DNA of 12,866 nt from Bacteroidota bacterium (GTDB taxonomy: Bacteria > Bacteroidota > Bacteroidia > Flavobacteriales > Weeksellaceae). Under the pieces are notes generated by a model that worked only from the letters and a program-made list of their open reading frames with translations, ran no database searches and had not been told where the DNA came from. A program made the position numbers and the translations under genes. Positions 1-7,856 of this stretch are shown here, in pieces; the stretch's first letter is position 1; every line of letters starts with the position of its first letter. The stretch is from positions 1 through 12,866 of the forward strand of contig JAFAAJ010000147.1 of the NCBI GenBank assembly GCA_023426625.1, read 5' to 3'.

Positions 1-2
1 AG

Positions 3-503
3 GTATACTTTATAGACAACGAAGAATACTTCAAAAGAAAGCAATATTATTTTGATGATGAAGGGAATCCTTTCGAAGATAATGATGAAAGAGCGATCTT
101 CTTCGCAAGAGGAGTGATCGAAACGATCAAAAAACTCAACTGGGTTCCGGATGTGATCCATCTGAACGGTTGGATGTCTTCTTTTGTTCCGATTTACCTT
201 AAAACTTACTACGAGTCCGATACTTATTTCAAGGATGCTAAAATTGTTCTTTCTTTATATAATGAGAAGGATGTTGCTTTGGATAATAAGATCAAGGAAA
301 AACTGCAGTTCGATAATATTTCCGGATTAAAAGCGTTAGATAATCCAAGCATTCAGAATTTTGTGATCGAAAGTATGAATTATGTAGACATGGTAGTGAA
401 GGGAGACGAATTCTTAAATGGAGACCTTGATAAGGCCTTCAATGAAACGTCTGCTTCCAAATCGGAATATCTGGATGTAGATTCTATAAATCAACTTTAT
501 TAA
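3..503 (+). CDS. Glycogen/starch synthase-like protein (GT5 N-terminal-type domain), 5' end outside window
   Basis: The reading frame is open from base 3 and runs 166 codons to TAA at 501-503. The GTG at 114 is internal, because recognisable coding sequence continues upstream of it (VYFIDNEEYFKRKQYYFD). The segment 'PDVIHLNGWMSSFVPIYLK' matches the conserved 'PDVVHxHDWHTxLxPxYLK' block of the N-terminal Rossmann domain in bacterial glycogen synthases, with Asn-Gly where most have His-Asp. The protein ends about 115 residues after this block, and the next gene starts 11 nt later. There is therefore no room for the C-terminal GT-B half that carries much of the ADP-glucose site. Short one-domain homologues like this are, from memory, usual in Flavobacteriia, so this is probably not a truncation. 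Catalytic activity is unproven, and a regulatory or residual sugar-binding role is possible. It is probably co-transcribed with the two genes downstream. Confidence 0.75.
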   Translation, partial: VYFIDNEEYFKRKQYYFDDEGNPFEDNDERAIFFARGVIETIKKLNWVPDVIHLNGWMSSFVPIYLKTYYESDTYFKDAKIVLSLYNEKDVALDNKIKEKLQFDNISGLKALDNPSIQNFVIESMNYVDMVVKGDEFLNGDLDKAFNETSASKSEYLDVDSINQLY

Positions 504-514
504 AAAACACTTTA

Positions 515-2062
515 ATGACTCATACTATTAAAAGAACTTTCGCCATGCTTTTCTTGGCGGTTTTCGGGAGTGTATTGCTTTATAATTGCGAACCGGATCC
601 GGATTCATTGGGAGAACAGTTGTTTCTTGACGGAGCAGCGGAAGGTATTGAAACTTCCTATGATCTGATTGCTTATAATATAGATAATAAAGATTCTATA
701 AGAAGTGATGCTTCTAAATTAGGAATGGCAACTTTAGGAGCATTTAATGAAGATCAGTTCGGATTACAGAAAGCGTCTTATTTTACTCAATTGAGATTAT
801 CTACCTATGATCCTGATTTCGGGACCAATGCAGAGGTGGACTCTGTAGTGTTGGTTATTAAACCAACGTATGCTTCAGATTCGGTGACCACTACCACAGA
901 TGAAGACTATGTTTATCCTGATGGAAGTGTACCTGCTAAGAAAGTAGTGAATACATATCCTGTAAATAAATATGGAAGAGCAAAGATAAATGGGACTGTT
1001 CCTCAGTTCAATATCAAAGTACATGAAGTTACAGAATTCTTGAATGGGGCTTCAGATGTTGCTTATTCGGATAAAGCATATCAGATTGGGGGAGAGATCG
1101 GATCAAAAGTTTTCAACGGATATGTGAACTCTGTTACAATTACTAAAGATTCGGATAACTCATCCATATTTACTTCAGCTACAGGTATCAGAATTCCTTT
1201 ATCTGCAAGTTTCTTCAAAACAAAGATCATTGATAAAAAAGGACATCTTGAACTTAAGGATGCTTCAAACTTTATCAGATATTTCCGAGGGCTTAAAATT
1301 TCAGTTACTGAAACTGATGGTTACTTATTCCAGTTTTCACCTAATGATGTGGAGTTAAAAATGTATTATAAGTACGATAAAATTGAAAACGGAACGACAA
1401 CCAGACCACAGGCTACCTATTCATTTAACATGGGAGCAGGCAATGCACATATCGGGCATTATGAGTATGTGAGAGAGGCTCCTTTCCAGACTTATGTTCA
1501 GGGAAATTCAGCAACCGGAGATCAAAAACTATTTACACAGGGAATGGGAGGTCCTTCAATTGGTATTAAATTCCCGGAAGCTACTATTAATCAGCTTAAA
1601 CAACTGTATCAGAATGATAAAGCTGCGATCATAAGTGCTAAAATCAGAATTTATACAGATCAGGATCACTGGAATAATGGTTATGGGAAGCCTACTTCAT
1701 TTGTATTCCTTCAGAAGGATAAAGACAGTGATAATAAAGAAACAACCAACTTTACTACAGACTTGTTGAGTTTGGTTGGCGCTAATTTTACCATGTTTAG
1801 AGCGTATGATCTGGATAAAAACCCTGCTTATTATGACTTTACGGTTACAAAATCTGTTAAGGATATTGTAGAATCTGCAGAACCTTACGCTGATAAATAT
1901 TTTAAAATTGATATGGGGGCTTTTGTAACCACTTCTACAGGTGCATTAGCCGGATATCAATATACGTCCAGAAGTTTTGCAAGAGACAGAGTTGTTTTTG
2001 TAGGATCTGATTCTGGCAACGCTAAAAAAATTCAATTGAAAGTTACTTACGGTAAAAAATAA
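515..2062 (+). CDS. DUF4270 domain-containing lipoprotein
   Basis: This 515-aa protein begins with a charged segment (KR), a hydrophobic core at about residues 9-22 and a lipobox ending in 'LLYNC', giving a lipidated Cys25. The next residues are Glu-Pro-Asp-Pro-Asp, an acidic run resembling the lipoprotein export signals that send Bacteroidota lipoproteins to the cell surface. The body, for example 'SYDLIAYNIDNKDSIRSD', 'FGTNAEVDSVVLVIKP' and a C-terminal 'RSFARDRVVFVGSDSG', matches what I know as DUF4270, a beta-rich family of unknown function restricted to Bacteroidota. It begins 11 nt after the glycogen synthase-like gene and ends 21 nt before glmS, so one transcript is likely. The start ATG is supported by an A-rich leader (AAAAAACAC) and by the signal peptide. 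Family membership is fairly sure; the function is unknown. Confidence 0.8.
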   Translation: MTHTIKRTFAMLFLAVFGSVLLYNCEPDPDSLGEQLFLDGAAEGIETSYDLIAYNIDNKDSIRSDASKLGMATLGAFNEDQFGLQKASYFTQLRLSTYDPDFGTNAEVDSVVLVIKPTYASDSVTTTTDEDYVYPDGSVPAKKVVNTYPVNKYGRAKINGTVPQFNIKVHEVTEFLNGASDVAYSDKAYQIGGEIGSKVFNGYVNSVTITKDSDNSSIFTSATGIRIPLSASFFKTKIIDKKGHLELKDASNFIRYFRGLKISVTETDGYLFQFSPNDVELKMYYKYDKIENGTTTRPQATYSFNMGAGNAHIGHYEYVREAPFQTYVQGNSATGDQKLFTQGMGGPSIGIKFPEATINQLKQLYQNDKAAIISAKIRIYTDQDHWNNGYGKPTSFVFLQKDKDSDNKETTNFTTDLLSLVGANFTMFRAYDLDKNPAYYDFTVTKSVKDIVESAEPYADKYFKIDMGAFVTTSTGALAGYQYTSRSFARDRVVFVGSDSGNAKKIQLKVTYGKK

Positions 2063-2083
2063 TTATAAAAAACACGAACAAAT

Positions 2084-3937
2084 ATGTGTGGAATTGTAGG
2101 ATATACAGGGTTTCAAGACGCTTATGATATAGTTATCAATGGTCTTAGAAGACTAGAATATAGAGGGTATGATAGCGCGGGTATTGTTTTGGAAAGTACA
2201 AATGACAAGTTTGAAGTTGAAAAAACGAAAGGTAAAGTAGATGACTTGGTAAGTATTTCCAGCCAGCTTAAAGGTACTGCTAAAATAGGAATGGGGCACA
2301 CTCGTTGGGCTACCCACGGAGTTCCGAGCGACAGAAATTCACATCCACATTTATCTAATAACGGGAAAATCGCAATCGTTCATAATGGTATTATAGAAAA
2401 CTATGATACGATTAAGAAAATGCTTACGGAAAAAGGATTTACTTTCAAATCGGAAACAGATACGGAAGTATTGGTAAATCTTGTTCAGTACTTTATGGAT
2501 CTCAATGCTGAAACAGATTTTCCTACAGCTGTAAGATATGCACTTAATGAAGTATATGGAGCTTATGCCATTACAGTAATGCACGAAGATTATCCTGGAG
2601 TTTTGGTAGTGGGAAGGTTAGGGTCACCTCTGGCTATTGGAATTGGAGATAAAGAATATTTTATCGCATCAGATGCGTCTCCTTTTGTGGAATTTACTAA
2701 AGAAGCGATTTACCTTGAAGAAGGTCATATGGCGACTATTTCTTTGGAAAAAGGAGTAGACATCAGAACGATCAATGATAATTCTAAAATTGAAGCTGAA
2801 ATTCAGGAACTTAAATTAAGCCTTGAGCAGATCGAAAAAGGAGGATATGAACATTTCATGCTGAAAGAGATCTTTGAACAGCCAAAATCTATTCATGATA
2901 CTATGAGAGGAAGACTTCTTGTAGATGAAGGAATCATTAAAATGGCCGGAATCTGGGATCATGTGGAAAGGTTCAAAAATGCAAACAGAATTATTATTAT
3001 TGCCTGTGGAACTTCTTGGCATGCAGGACTCATCGGTGAATATCTTATCGAAGAATATGCCAGAATCCCGGTAGAAGTAGAATATGCATCGGAATTCAGA
3101 TACAGAAATCCTATTATTACAGATAAAGATGTTGTGATTGCGATCTCTCAGTCAGGAGAAACAGCAGATACAATGGCCGCTTTAAAACTGGCTAAAGAAA
3201 AAGGAGCATTCATTTATGGTATTTGTAATGTAGTGGATTCTTCTATTGCAAGAATTACAGATGCAGGATCATATACACACGCAGGTCCTGAAATCGGAGT
3301 GGCTTCTACAAAAGCATTTACTGCTCAGTTAACAATCCTAACCTTAATTGCATTTAAACTAGGTAAACATAATGGAAATCTTGGAAATGCAGAATTCATG
3401 AGTCTTATCGCAGAACTGGATGCTATTCCTAAGAGAATTGAAGAGGTTCTGAATACTACTCATGACTTGGTTCAAAATATTGCAAAAGATTTTGTGAATG
3501 CAACAAACTTCCTGTATTTAGGAAGAGGGTATAATTATCCTGCAGCATTAGAAGGAGCTTTAAAATTGAAAGAGATCTCATATATTCATGCAGAAGGATA
3601 TCCTGCTGCAGAAATGAAGCACGGTCCGATCGCATTAATTGATGAAAATATGCCGATTGTGATTATTGCTCCTAAAAAAGGGCACTATGATAAGATCGTA
3701 AGCAACGTTCAGGAAATTAAAGCAAGAAAGGGAAAAGTGATCGCTGTAGTAAATAAAGGTGATCAGCAGGTAAGTGAGATGGCTGACTATGTAATCGAGA
3801 TTCCTGAAACCTCAGAATGCTTCTCACCAATCGTTGCATCAGTGCCTTTACAACTGTTAGCATACTATATAGCAGTGTATAGAGGAGCTAATGTAGACCA
3901 GCCAAGAAACCTGGCAAAATCTGTAACTGTGGAATAA
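2084..3937 (+). CDS. glmS: Glutamine--fructose-6-phosphate aminotransferase (isomerizing)
   Basis: This cytoplasmic enzyme converts fructose-6-phosphate and glutamine to glucosamine-6-phosphate and glutamate, the first step towards UDP-GlcNAc for peptidoglycan and envelope glycans. It is 617 aa against 608 in E. coli. The N-terminal Ntn-type glutaminase domain starts MCGIVGYTG, with Cys2 as nucleophile after Met removal, and carries 'GHTRWATHG' and 'HNGIIENY'. Two SIS domains follow: 'ACGTSWHAG' at 307-315 and 'SQSGETADT' at 355-363 in the first, and 'LKLKEISYIHAE' with 'KHGPIALI' in the second. Glu497, His513 and Lys612 align with E. coli Glu488, His504 and Lys603, and the C-terminus 'NLAKSVTVE' is canonical. 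All key residues are present. It lies 21 nt after the DUF4270 gene. The leader is too short for a glmS ribozyme. Confidence 0.98.
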   Translation: MCGIVGYTGFQDAYDIVINGLRRLEYRGYDSAGIVLESTNDKFEVEKTKGKVDDLVSISSQLKGTAKIGMGHTRWATHGVPSDRNSHPHLSNNGKIAIVHNGIIENYDTIKKMLTEKGFTFKSETDTEVLVNLVQYFMDLNAETDFPTAVRYALNEVYGAYAITVMHEDYPGVLVVGRLGSPLAIGIGDKEYFIASDASPFVEFTKEAIYLEEGHMATISLEKGVDIRTINDNSKIEAEIQELKLSLEQIEKGGYEHFMLKEIFEQPKSIHDTMRGRLLVDEGIIKMAGIWDHVERFKNANRIIIIACGTSWHAGLIGEYLIEEYARIPVEVEYASEFRYRNPIITDKDVVIAISQSGETADTMAALKLAKEKGAFIYGICNVVDSSIARITDAGSYTHAGPEIGVASTKAFTAQLTILTLIAFKLGKHNGNLGNAEFMSLIAELDAIPKRIEEVLNTTHDLVQNIAKDFVNATNFLYLGRGYNYPAALEGALKLKEISYIHAEGYPAAEMKHGPIALIDENMPIVIIAPKKGHYDKIVSNVQEIKARKGKVIAVVNKGDQQVSEMADYVIEIPETSECFSPIVASVPLQLLAYYIAVYRGANVDQPRNLAKSVTVE

Positions 3938-4016
3938 AAAAAGACTTGTAAATAAAATAAATTTAGATTTCTCACGTTATTTCAAAAAAAATCTTAAAAG
4001 TTTCTTAAAAAAATTA

Positions 4017-4026
4017 TATATTTACG
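4017..4026 (+). promoter_or_regulatory. Candidate -7 promoter element for gldKLMN
   Basis: TATATTTACG lies 20 nt before the gldK ATG, inside a very AT-rich 109-nt gap. It fits the Bacteroidota -7 element TAnnTTTG except for the last base. The -33 element (TTG) is poorly matched: only a TTA occurs about 20 nt upstream, at 3994-3996. The same ATATTTACG core recurs at 12361-12369 and 12663-12671. There is no convincing terminator between glmS and gldK, so read-through from the upstream operon is also possible. Confidence 0.5.
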
Positions 4027-4046
4027 GCTTAATTATAAAAATTAAC

Positions 4047-5465
4047 ATGAAAAGGATATTTCTTTTATTATTGTCTGCGTCGGTAGCATCGGTATCTTGT
4101 TCAGGTGGTGGTAACTCTGTTACAGGGAAACCAGGAACAAAAGGAGAATTGATACCAAGAGAAAAAGCAAAATCATTTGTTGCAGAAAGACCATACGGTA
4201 TGGTTGGAATTCCTGCTGGTTCGTTCATTGCAGGTTTGGCTGATCAGGATATGACTAACAATCCTGAAAAAGCTCCATTGAAAACTGTAACTGTTTCTTC
4301 TTTCTTTATGGATGAAGCAGAAACTACAAATGCAGAATACAGGGTATTCATTAATTATGTAAGAGATTCTATTGCTAGAACTTTACTTGCTGAAGCTGCC
4401 GGAGAAGGTGGTGACGGTGGTGGTAGAGGTACTGGTATAGGAGACTATGCATACTTAGCGCAAAAAGAAGATAATTTAACACCATATCAAGAATATTTAG
4501 AATCGCAGGGAGGACGTGAAGATGGAAGTTATGACCCTACTAAGAAATTAGACTGGAAAATTCCTTTACACTGGAGCCCTTCAAAATATCCTGATGTAGA
4601 ATATGCTGAAATCTTAGAATCTATGTATTTACCAGCTTCTTCCAGAATTGGTAACGAGAGAATTCTTGATGTGAGCAAACTGAAATACACTTACAGATGG
4701 GGTGATATGGATGCTGCGATTGCTGATAACGAAAGAGGTGTAAACTACCTGAGAAGTGAGAGCATTGCTATTTATCCTGATACTACTGTTTGGGTAAGAG
4801 ATTTCCATTTTACTTATAACGAACCGTTATTCGAACAATATTTCTGGCATAAAGCTTATAAAGATTATCCTGTTGTCGGGGTAACTTGGGATCAGGCAAG
4901 AGCATATTGTAACTTCAGATCTAAATTGAAATCTGACTACAACGAAAGCTTAAAAAGAAAAAAACAAAGACCTTTGAAATTCCGTCTTCCTACAGAAGTT
5001 GAATGGGAATACGCTGCAAGAGGTGGTATGCAAAATGCAACATACCCTTGGGGAGGTCCTTACTTAATGGATGACAGAGGTTGCTACCTGGCAAACTTCA
5101 AACCTAAAAGAGGTAACTATATGGAGGATGATGTAAAAGGTACTTATACATATACTGCTCCGGTGAAGAAATTCAAGAAAAACGGATTTGGACTATATGA
5201 TATGGCAGGAAACGTTGCTGAATGGACAGAATCTGCATATAACAACTCTTCATATGCATTTGCATCAAGCTTAAACCCGTCTACTAAAGATAAAGTAGAT
5301 ACTAAAAAATCTGTAAGAGGTGGTTCTTGGAAGGATGTAGGTTATATGCTTATGACAGGTGCAAGAGACTGGGAAAGAAAAGATTCGGCAAGAAGCTATA
5401 TCGGATTCAGAACAGTACAGGATATCCCTGAAGCTGCTGTTAAACCAAAAAGAGTTAACAGATAA
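4047..5465 (+). CDS. gldK: Type IX secretion / gliding motility lipoprotein GldK (PorK-like)
   Basis: GldK is an outer-membrane lipoprotein that, with GldN, forms the large periplasmic ring of the T9SS and is needed for secretion of adhesins, enzymes and gliding proteins. The 472-aa protein has a lipobox 'ASVSC' with lipidated Cys18, and no acidic run follows the Cys, consistent with the periplasmic face. The rest is a formylglycine-generating-enzyme-like (FGE/SUMF1) fold: 'MVGIPAGSFIAG' at 52-63, 'FFMDEAETTNAEYRVF' at 86-101, 'FRLPTEVEWEYAARGG', 'YDMAGNVAEWTES', and 'SVRGGSW' with 'IGFRTVQD' near the end. A glycine-rich stretch at about residues 119-132 interrupts the early part of the domain. 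The first gene of gldKLMN, it has its own promoter-like element 20 nt upstream. GldJ is related but normally lies elsewhere; position and the following gldLMN support GldK. Confidence 0.95.
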   Translation: MKRIFLLLLSASVASVSCSGGGNSVTGKPGTKGELIPREKAKSFVAERPYGMVGIPAGSFIAGLADQDMTNNPEKAPLKTVTVSSFFMDEAETTNAEYRVFINYVRDSIARTLLAEAAGEGGDGGGRGTGIGDYAYLAQKEDNLTPYQEYLESQGGREDGSYDPTKKLDWKIPLHWSPSKYPDVEYAEILESMYLPASSRIGNERILDVSKLKYTYRWGDMDAAIADNERGVNYLRSESIAIYPDTTVWVRDFHFTYNEPLFEQYFWHKAYKDYPVVGVTWDQARAYCNFRSKLKSDYNESLKRKKQRPLKFRLPTEVEWEYAARGGMQNATYPWGGPYLMDDRGCYLANFKPKRGNYMEDDVKGTYTYTAPVKKFKKNGFGLYDMAGNVAEWTESAYNNSSYAFASSLNPSTKDKVDTKKSVRGGSWKDVGYMLMTGARDWERKDSARSYIGFRTVQDIPEAAVKPKRVNR

Positions 5466-5527
5466 TCAACCCAAAACTATTATTTTTCAATAACGATTTT
5501 ATTTAACATTAAAAAAAACTAAAATAT

Positions 5528-6220
5528 ATGTTTAAGACTAAAGATGCTTGGATGAATTTCTTTTATTCATTCGGTGCTGCAATTGTAATTCTTGGAGCTT
5601 GGCTTAAAATTACTCACATTACTTTGGGACCAATTAATGGTAACATGGCTCTTACAGTAGGACTTATTACTGAAGCTATTATTTTCATCATTTTCGCTTT
5701 TGACCCGCCAAAATCTGAAGAGTCTTATGCTTGGGAAAATGTTTATCCTGAATTATTAGATAAGCATGCAAACCCAAACCCACTACATTCTAATGTATCT
5801 TCTAAAAATAATATCGATCATTTTGCTGAATTAGAAAACTCTCTTTCAGGGAAGTTGGATAAAATGCTTCAAGATGCTAAATTAGATGTTCAATTATTCG
5901 AAAGATTAAGAACAGGTATTGATAAATTTTCTAGCTCTGTTGATCAGATTAACCAAACTGTTGATGTATCTGCTTCTACTCATAAATATAATGATCAGTT
6001 GAACAAAGCTGCTCAACACATGGAGAGTATGAATGCTTTATATGCAATGCAGTTAGAAAACGGTAAAAAACAATCTGAGTTTGCTAACAAGTATATTGCT
6101 GATATGCAAAAATCTGCTGAGCAATCTGAGAAATTCAATCAAGAGTTACAAGGTTTAACATCTAATTTGAACAACTTAAACAGAGTTTATGGTGGTATGC
6201 TTACTGCGATGAAGTCTTAA
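5528..6220 (+). CDS. gldL: Gliding motility / T9SS motor protein GldL (PorL-like)
   Basis: GldL is the inner-membrane stator-like subunit that assembles as a pentamer around the GldM dimer and uses the proton-motive force to drive type IX secretion and gliding. This 230-aa protein has two N-terminal membrane helices, about residues 10-32 and 40-58. Lys27, His30 and Glu49 fall at positions I recall as important in the Flavobacterium johnsoniae protein, Glu49 being the buried acidic residue of the second helix. The remainder is a cytoplasmic, coiled-coil-rich tail, with heptad-like Leu, Met and Ala spacing from about 105 to 225. It follows gldK after 62 nt and precedes gldM by 52 nt. These gaps are longer than elsewhere in the cluster, but neither contains a convincing terminator. 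The start ATG is preceded by an A-rich leader and gives the expected short N-terminus. Confidence 0.96.
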   Translation: MFKTKDAWMNFFYSFGAAIVILGAWLKITHITLGPINGNMALTVGLITEAIIFIIFAFDPPKSEESYAWENVYPELLDKHANPNPLHSNVSSKNNIDHFAELENSLSGKLDKMLQDAKLDVQLFERLRTGIDKFSSSVDQINQTVDVSASTHKYNDQLNKAAQHMESMNALYAMQLENGKKQSEFANKYIADMQKSAEQSEKFNQELQGLTSNLNNLNRVYGGMLTAMKS

Positions 6221-6272
6221 TTCCAAACCATTTCTAAATTTAACTACTTAATCAAAAACAAAAGAAAAGAGA

Positions 6273-7847
6273 ATGGCACAAGGAAAACAGACTCCACGTC
6301 AGAAGATGATCAACCTCATGTATTTGGTGTTCATCGCTATGATGGCCCTAAATATTGATGCGGAAATCATCAGGTCATACTATGACTCGACAAAAGCACT
6401 CAACGAAACTAGAACTTTAACTGAGAGAAAAAACGAAAAGATTTTCGAAAAGACCTTGGAAGCAAAAGCTCAGCAAGTACCTGATACTTATGCTAAACCA
6501 TGGGCCGATTATCAGACTCTTAGAGATAAAATCAATGTTTTAGTTGATCATGCTGAAAAGATTAAAGATCAATTAAAGAAAGAATCTGAGTTTGTAGACA
6601 GTATTGATGTAAGTGAGAATTTTGCTTCACTTAACAACAACGAACCTACTACTGATTATTTCTTCACAGAAGGTGATGAGAACACTCCATCTCCAAAAGC
6701 ATTGGAACTGAAAGCTAAAATTGATGATGTAAGAAATTACATTAACACAACTTTTGGAAACAATCCTCAGCTTAAAGACTTAATTGACAGAGCTAACAAG
6801 TCTCTTATTGCAGAATATCCTAAGGGACAGTCTCCTAATGAGAAAACTTGGTTCCAGAATAAATTCTATCATCAGCCGTTGATCGCTGCAATTTCAAATT
6901 TGGAGATTATCCAGAATGATGCTAGAAACGTTCAATCTGATGCATTGGCATTATTATTACAGGAAAAAGTAGATGCAAGCATCAAGTTCAGCAGCTACGA
7001 GCCAATCGTTTCAGGACCTGTTGATATTCAGGTTGGTAAACAGGCCGAAGTTAAAGTTATGCTAGGTACTTATTCTAACAGTAATAAGATCAATATTTCT
7101 GGAGTTAGCAGACAGGAAAACGGTCAGGGTATTATTCCTATCTCAGGAAGTGGTGCAGAAGGTCCTCGTACTTTAAGCGGTACAATTACTTTGACAGATG
7201 CTTCAGGAAAGCCGCAAAGTTTCCCTTGGACACATACATATAATGTAATTGCAGGACCGCAGTTAGTAAAACTTCAGAAAGGATTATTACTATCTGCTGA
7301 TAAGATGAATGTAATGTATAGAGGACTTGAGAACCCTGTTTCAGGATCAATCTTAGGTGCTGATAATGCTAAACTGTCATTATCTGCTCCAGGTGCTTCT
7401 GTAAGAAGTACAGGCCCAGGGAAATGGATTGTTAAGCCTACTACAGGTAATGTGGTTAAGTTAACATTATCAGGTGTAGATCCTACAGGTAAATCAATTT
7501 CTCAGGTATTTGAGTATAGAATTAAAAATGTACCTCCTCCACAAGGTCAAATGAGAGGTAAGAATGTATTATCAATGCCTGCAACTTCAGTAGCAAATCA
7601 ATCCGTACAGGCGGCAATCCCTGATTTTGATTTCCCTGTATCATTTAATGTAACTGGATTTATGGTTAAAGTTCCTGGTAGAGCAGGTTTACTAATCTCA
7701 GGAAATTCATTAAGTGAAGCGGAAGGATTAACAAGAAACTTAAGAACGGGAGATGTAGTTTATATCTATGATATTAAAGCTACTGCTACTGGTCTTGATG
7801 GGCAGATTATTAAAAATATATCTCCAATTGTTATTAATATAAACTAA
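6273..7847 (+). CDS. gldM: Gliding motility / T9SS motor protein GldM (PorM-like)
   Basis: GldM is a dimeric inner-membrane protein whose single helix sits inside the GldL pentamer and whose long periplasmic part carries motor motion to the GldK/GldN ring. The 524-aa sequence begins 'MAQGKQTPRQKMINLMYLVF', the family signature, with conserved Arg9 before one membrane helix at about residues 13-29. The periplasmic part has a mostly helical first domain to about residue 225, then beta-rich segments ending in 'IVININ', in line with the four-domain (D1-D4) structure known for GldM and PorM. The post-helix segment reads 'ALNIDAEIIRSYY', where many homologues have 'ALNVSKEVLxAF'. The length is normal and there is no frameshift. 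Only 9 nt separate it from gldN, so the two are surely co-transcribed. Confidence 0.96.
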   Translation: MAQGKQTPRQKMINLMYLVFIAMMALNIDAEIIRSYYDSTKALNETRTLTERKNEKIFEKTLEAKAQQVPDTYAKPWADYQTLRDKINVLVDHAEKIKDQLKKESEFVDSIDVSENFASLNNNEPTTDYFFTEGDENTPSPKALELKAKIDDVRNYINTTFGNNPQLKDLIDRANKSLIAEYPKGQSPNEKTWFQNKFYHQPLIAAISNLEIIQNDARNVQSDALALLLQEKVDASIKFSSYEPIVSGPVDIQVGKQAEVKVMLGTYSNSNKINISGVSRQENGQGIIPISGSGAEGPRTLSGTITLTDASGKPQSFPWTHTYNVIAGPQLVKLQKGLLLSADKMNVMYRGLENPVSGSILGADNAKLSLSAPGASVRSTGPGKWIVKPTTGNVVKLTLSGVDPTGKSISQVFEYRIKNVPPPQGQMRGKNVLSMPATSVANQSVQAAIPDFDFPVSFNVTGFMVKVPGRAGLLISGNSLSEAEGLTRNLRTGDVVYIYDIKATATGLDGQIIKNISPIVININ

Positions 7848-7856
7848 AATTACATT

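Noticed and set aside
114..503. GTG at 114 as start of the first gene
   Set aside because: The same frame is open to base 3 and encodes recognisable family sequence upstream, so the gene starts outside the window.
2063..2083. glmS ribozyme upstream of glmS
   Set aside because: Only 21 nt separate the stop of the preceding gene from the glmS start, far too little. The ribozyme is also known mainly from Firmicutes.
2351..3022. Two minus-strand reading frames inside glmS
   Set aside because: They are shadows of a full-length, intact glmS and have no leader or family features.
3965..3994. AGATTT...AAATCT as terminator after glmS
   Set aside because: A 6-bp A/T-rich stem with an 18-nt loop and no T-tract is too weak.
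4389..4440. Glycine-rich part of GldK as a frameshift or assembly artefact
   Set aside because: The frame stays open, codon use matches the rest of the gene, and conserved blocks resume on both sides.
5480..5493. TTATT-TTTC-AATAA hairpin between gldK and gldL
   Set aside because: A 5-bp A/T-only stem is not stable enough to call a terminator or attenuator.
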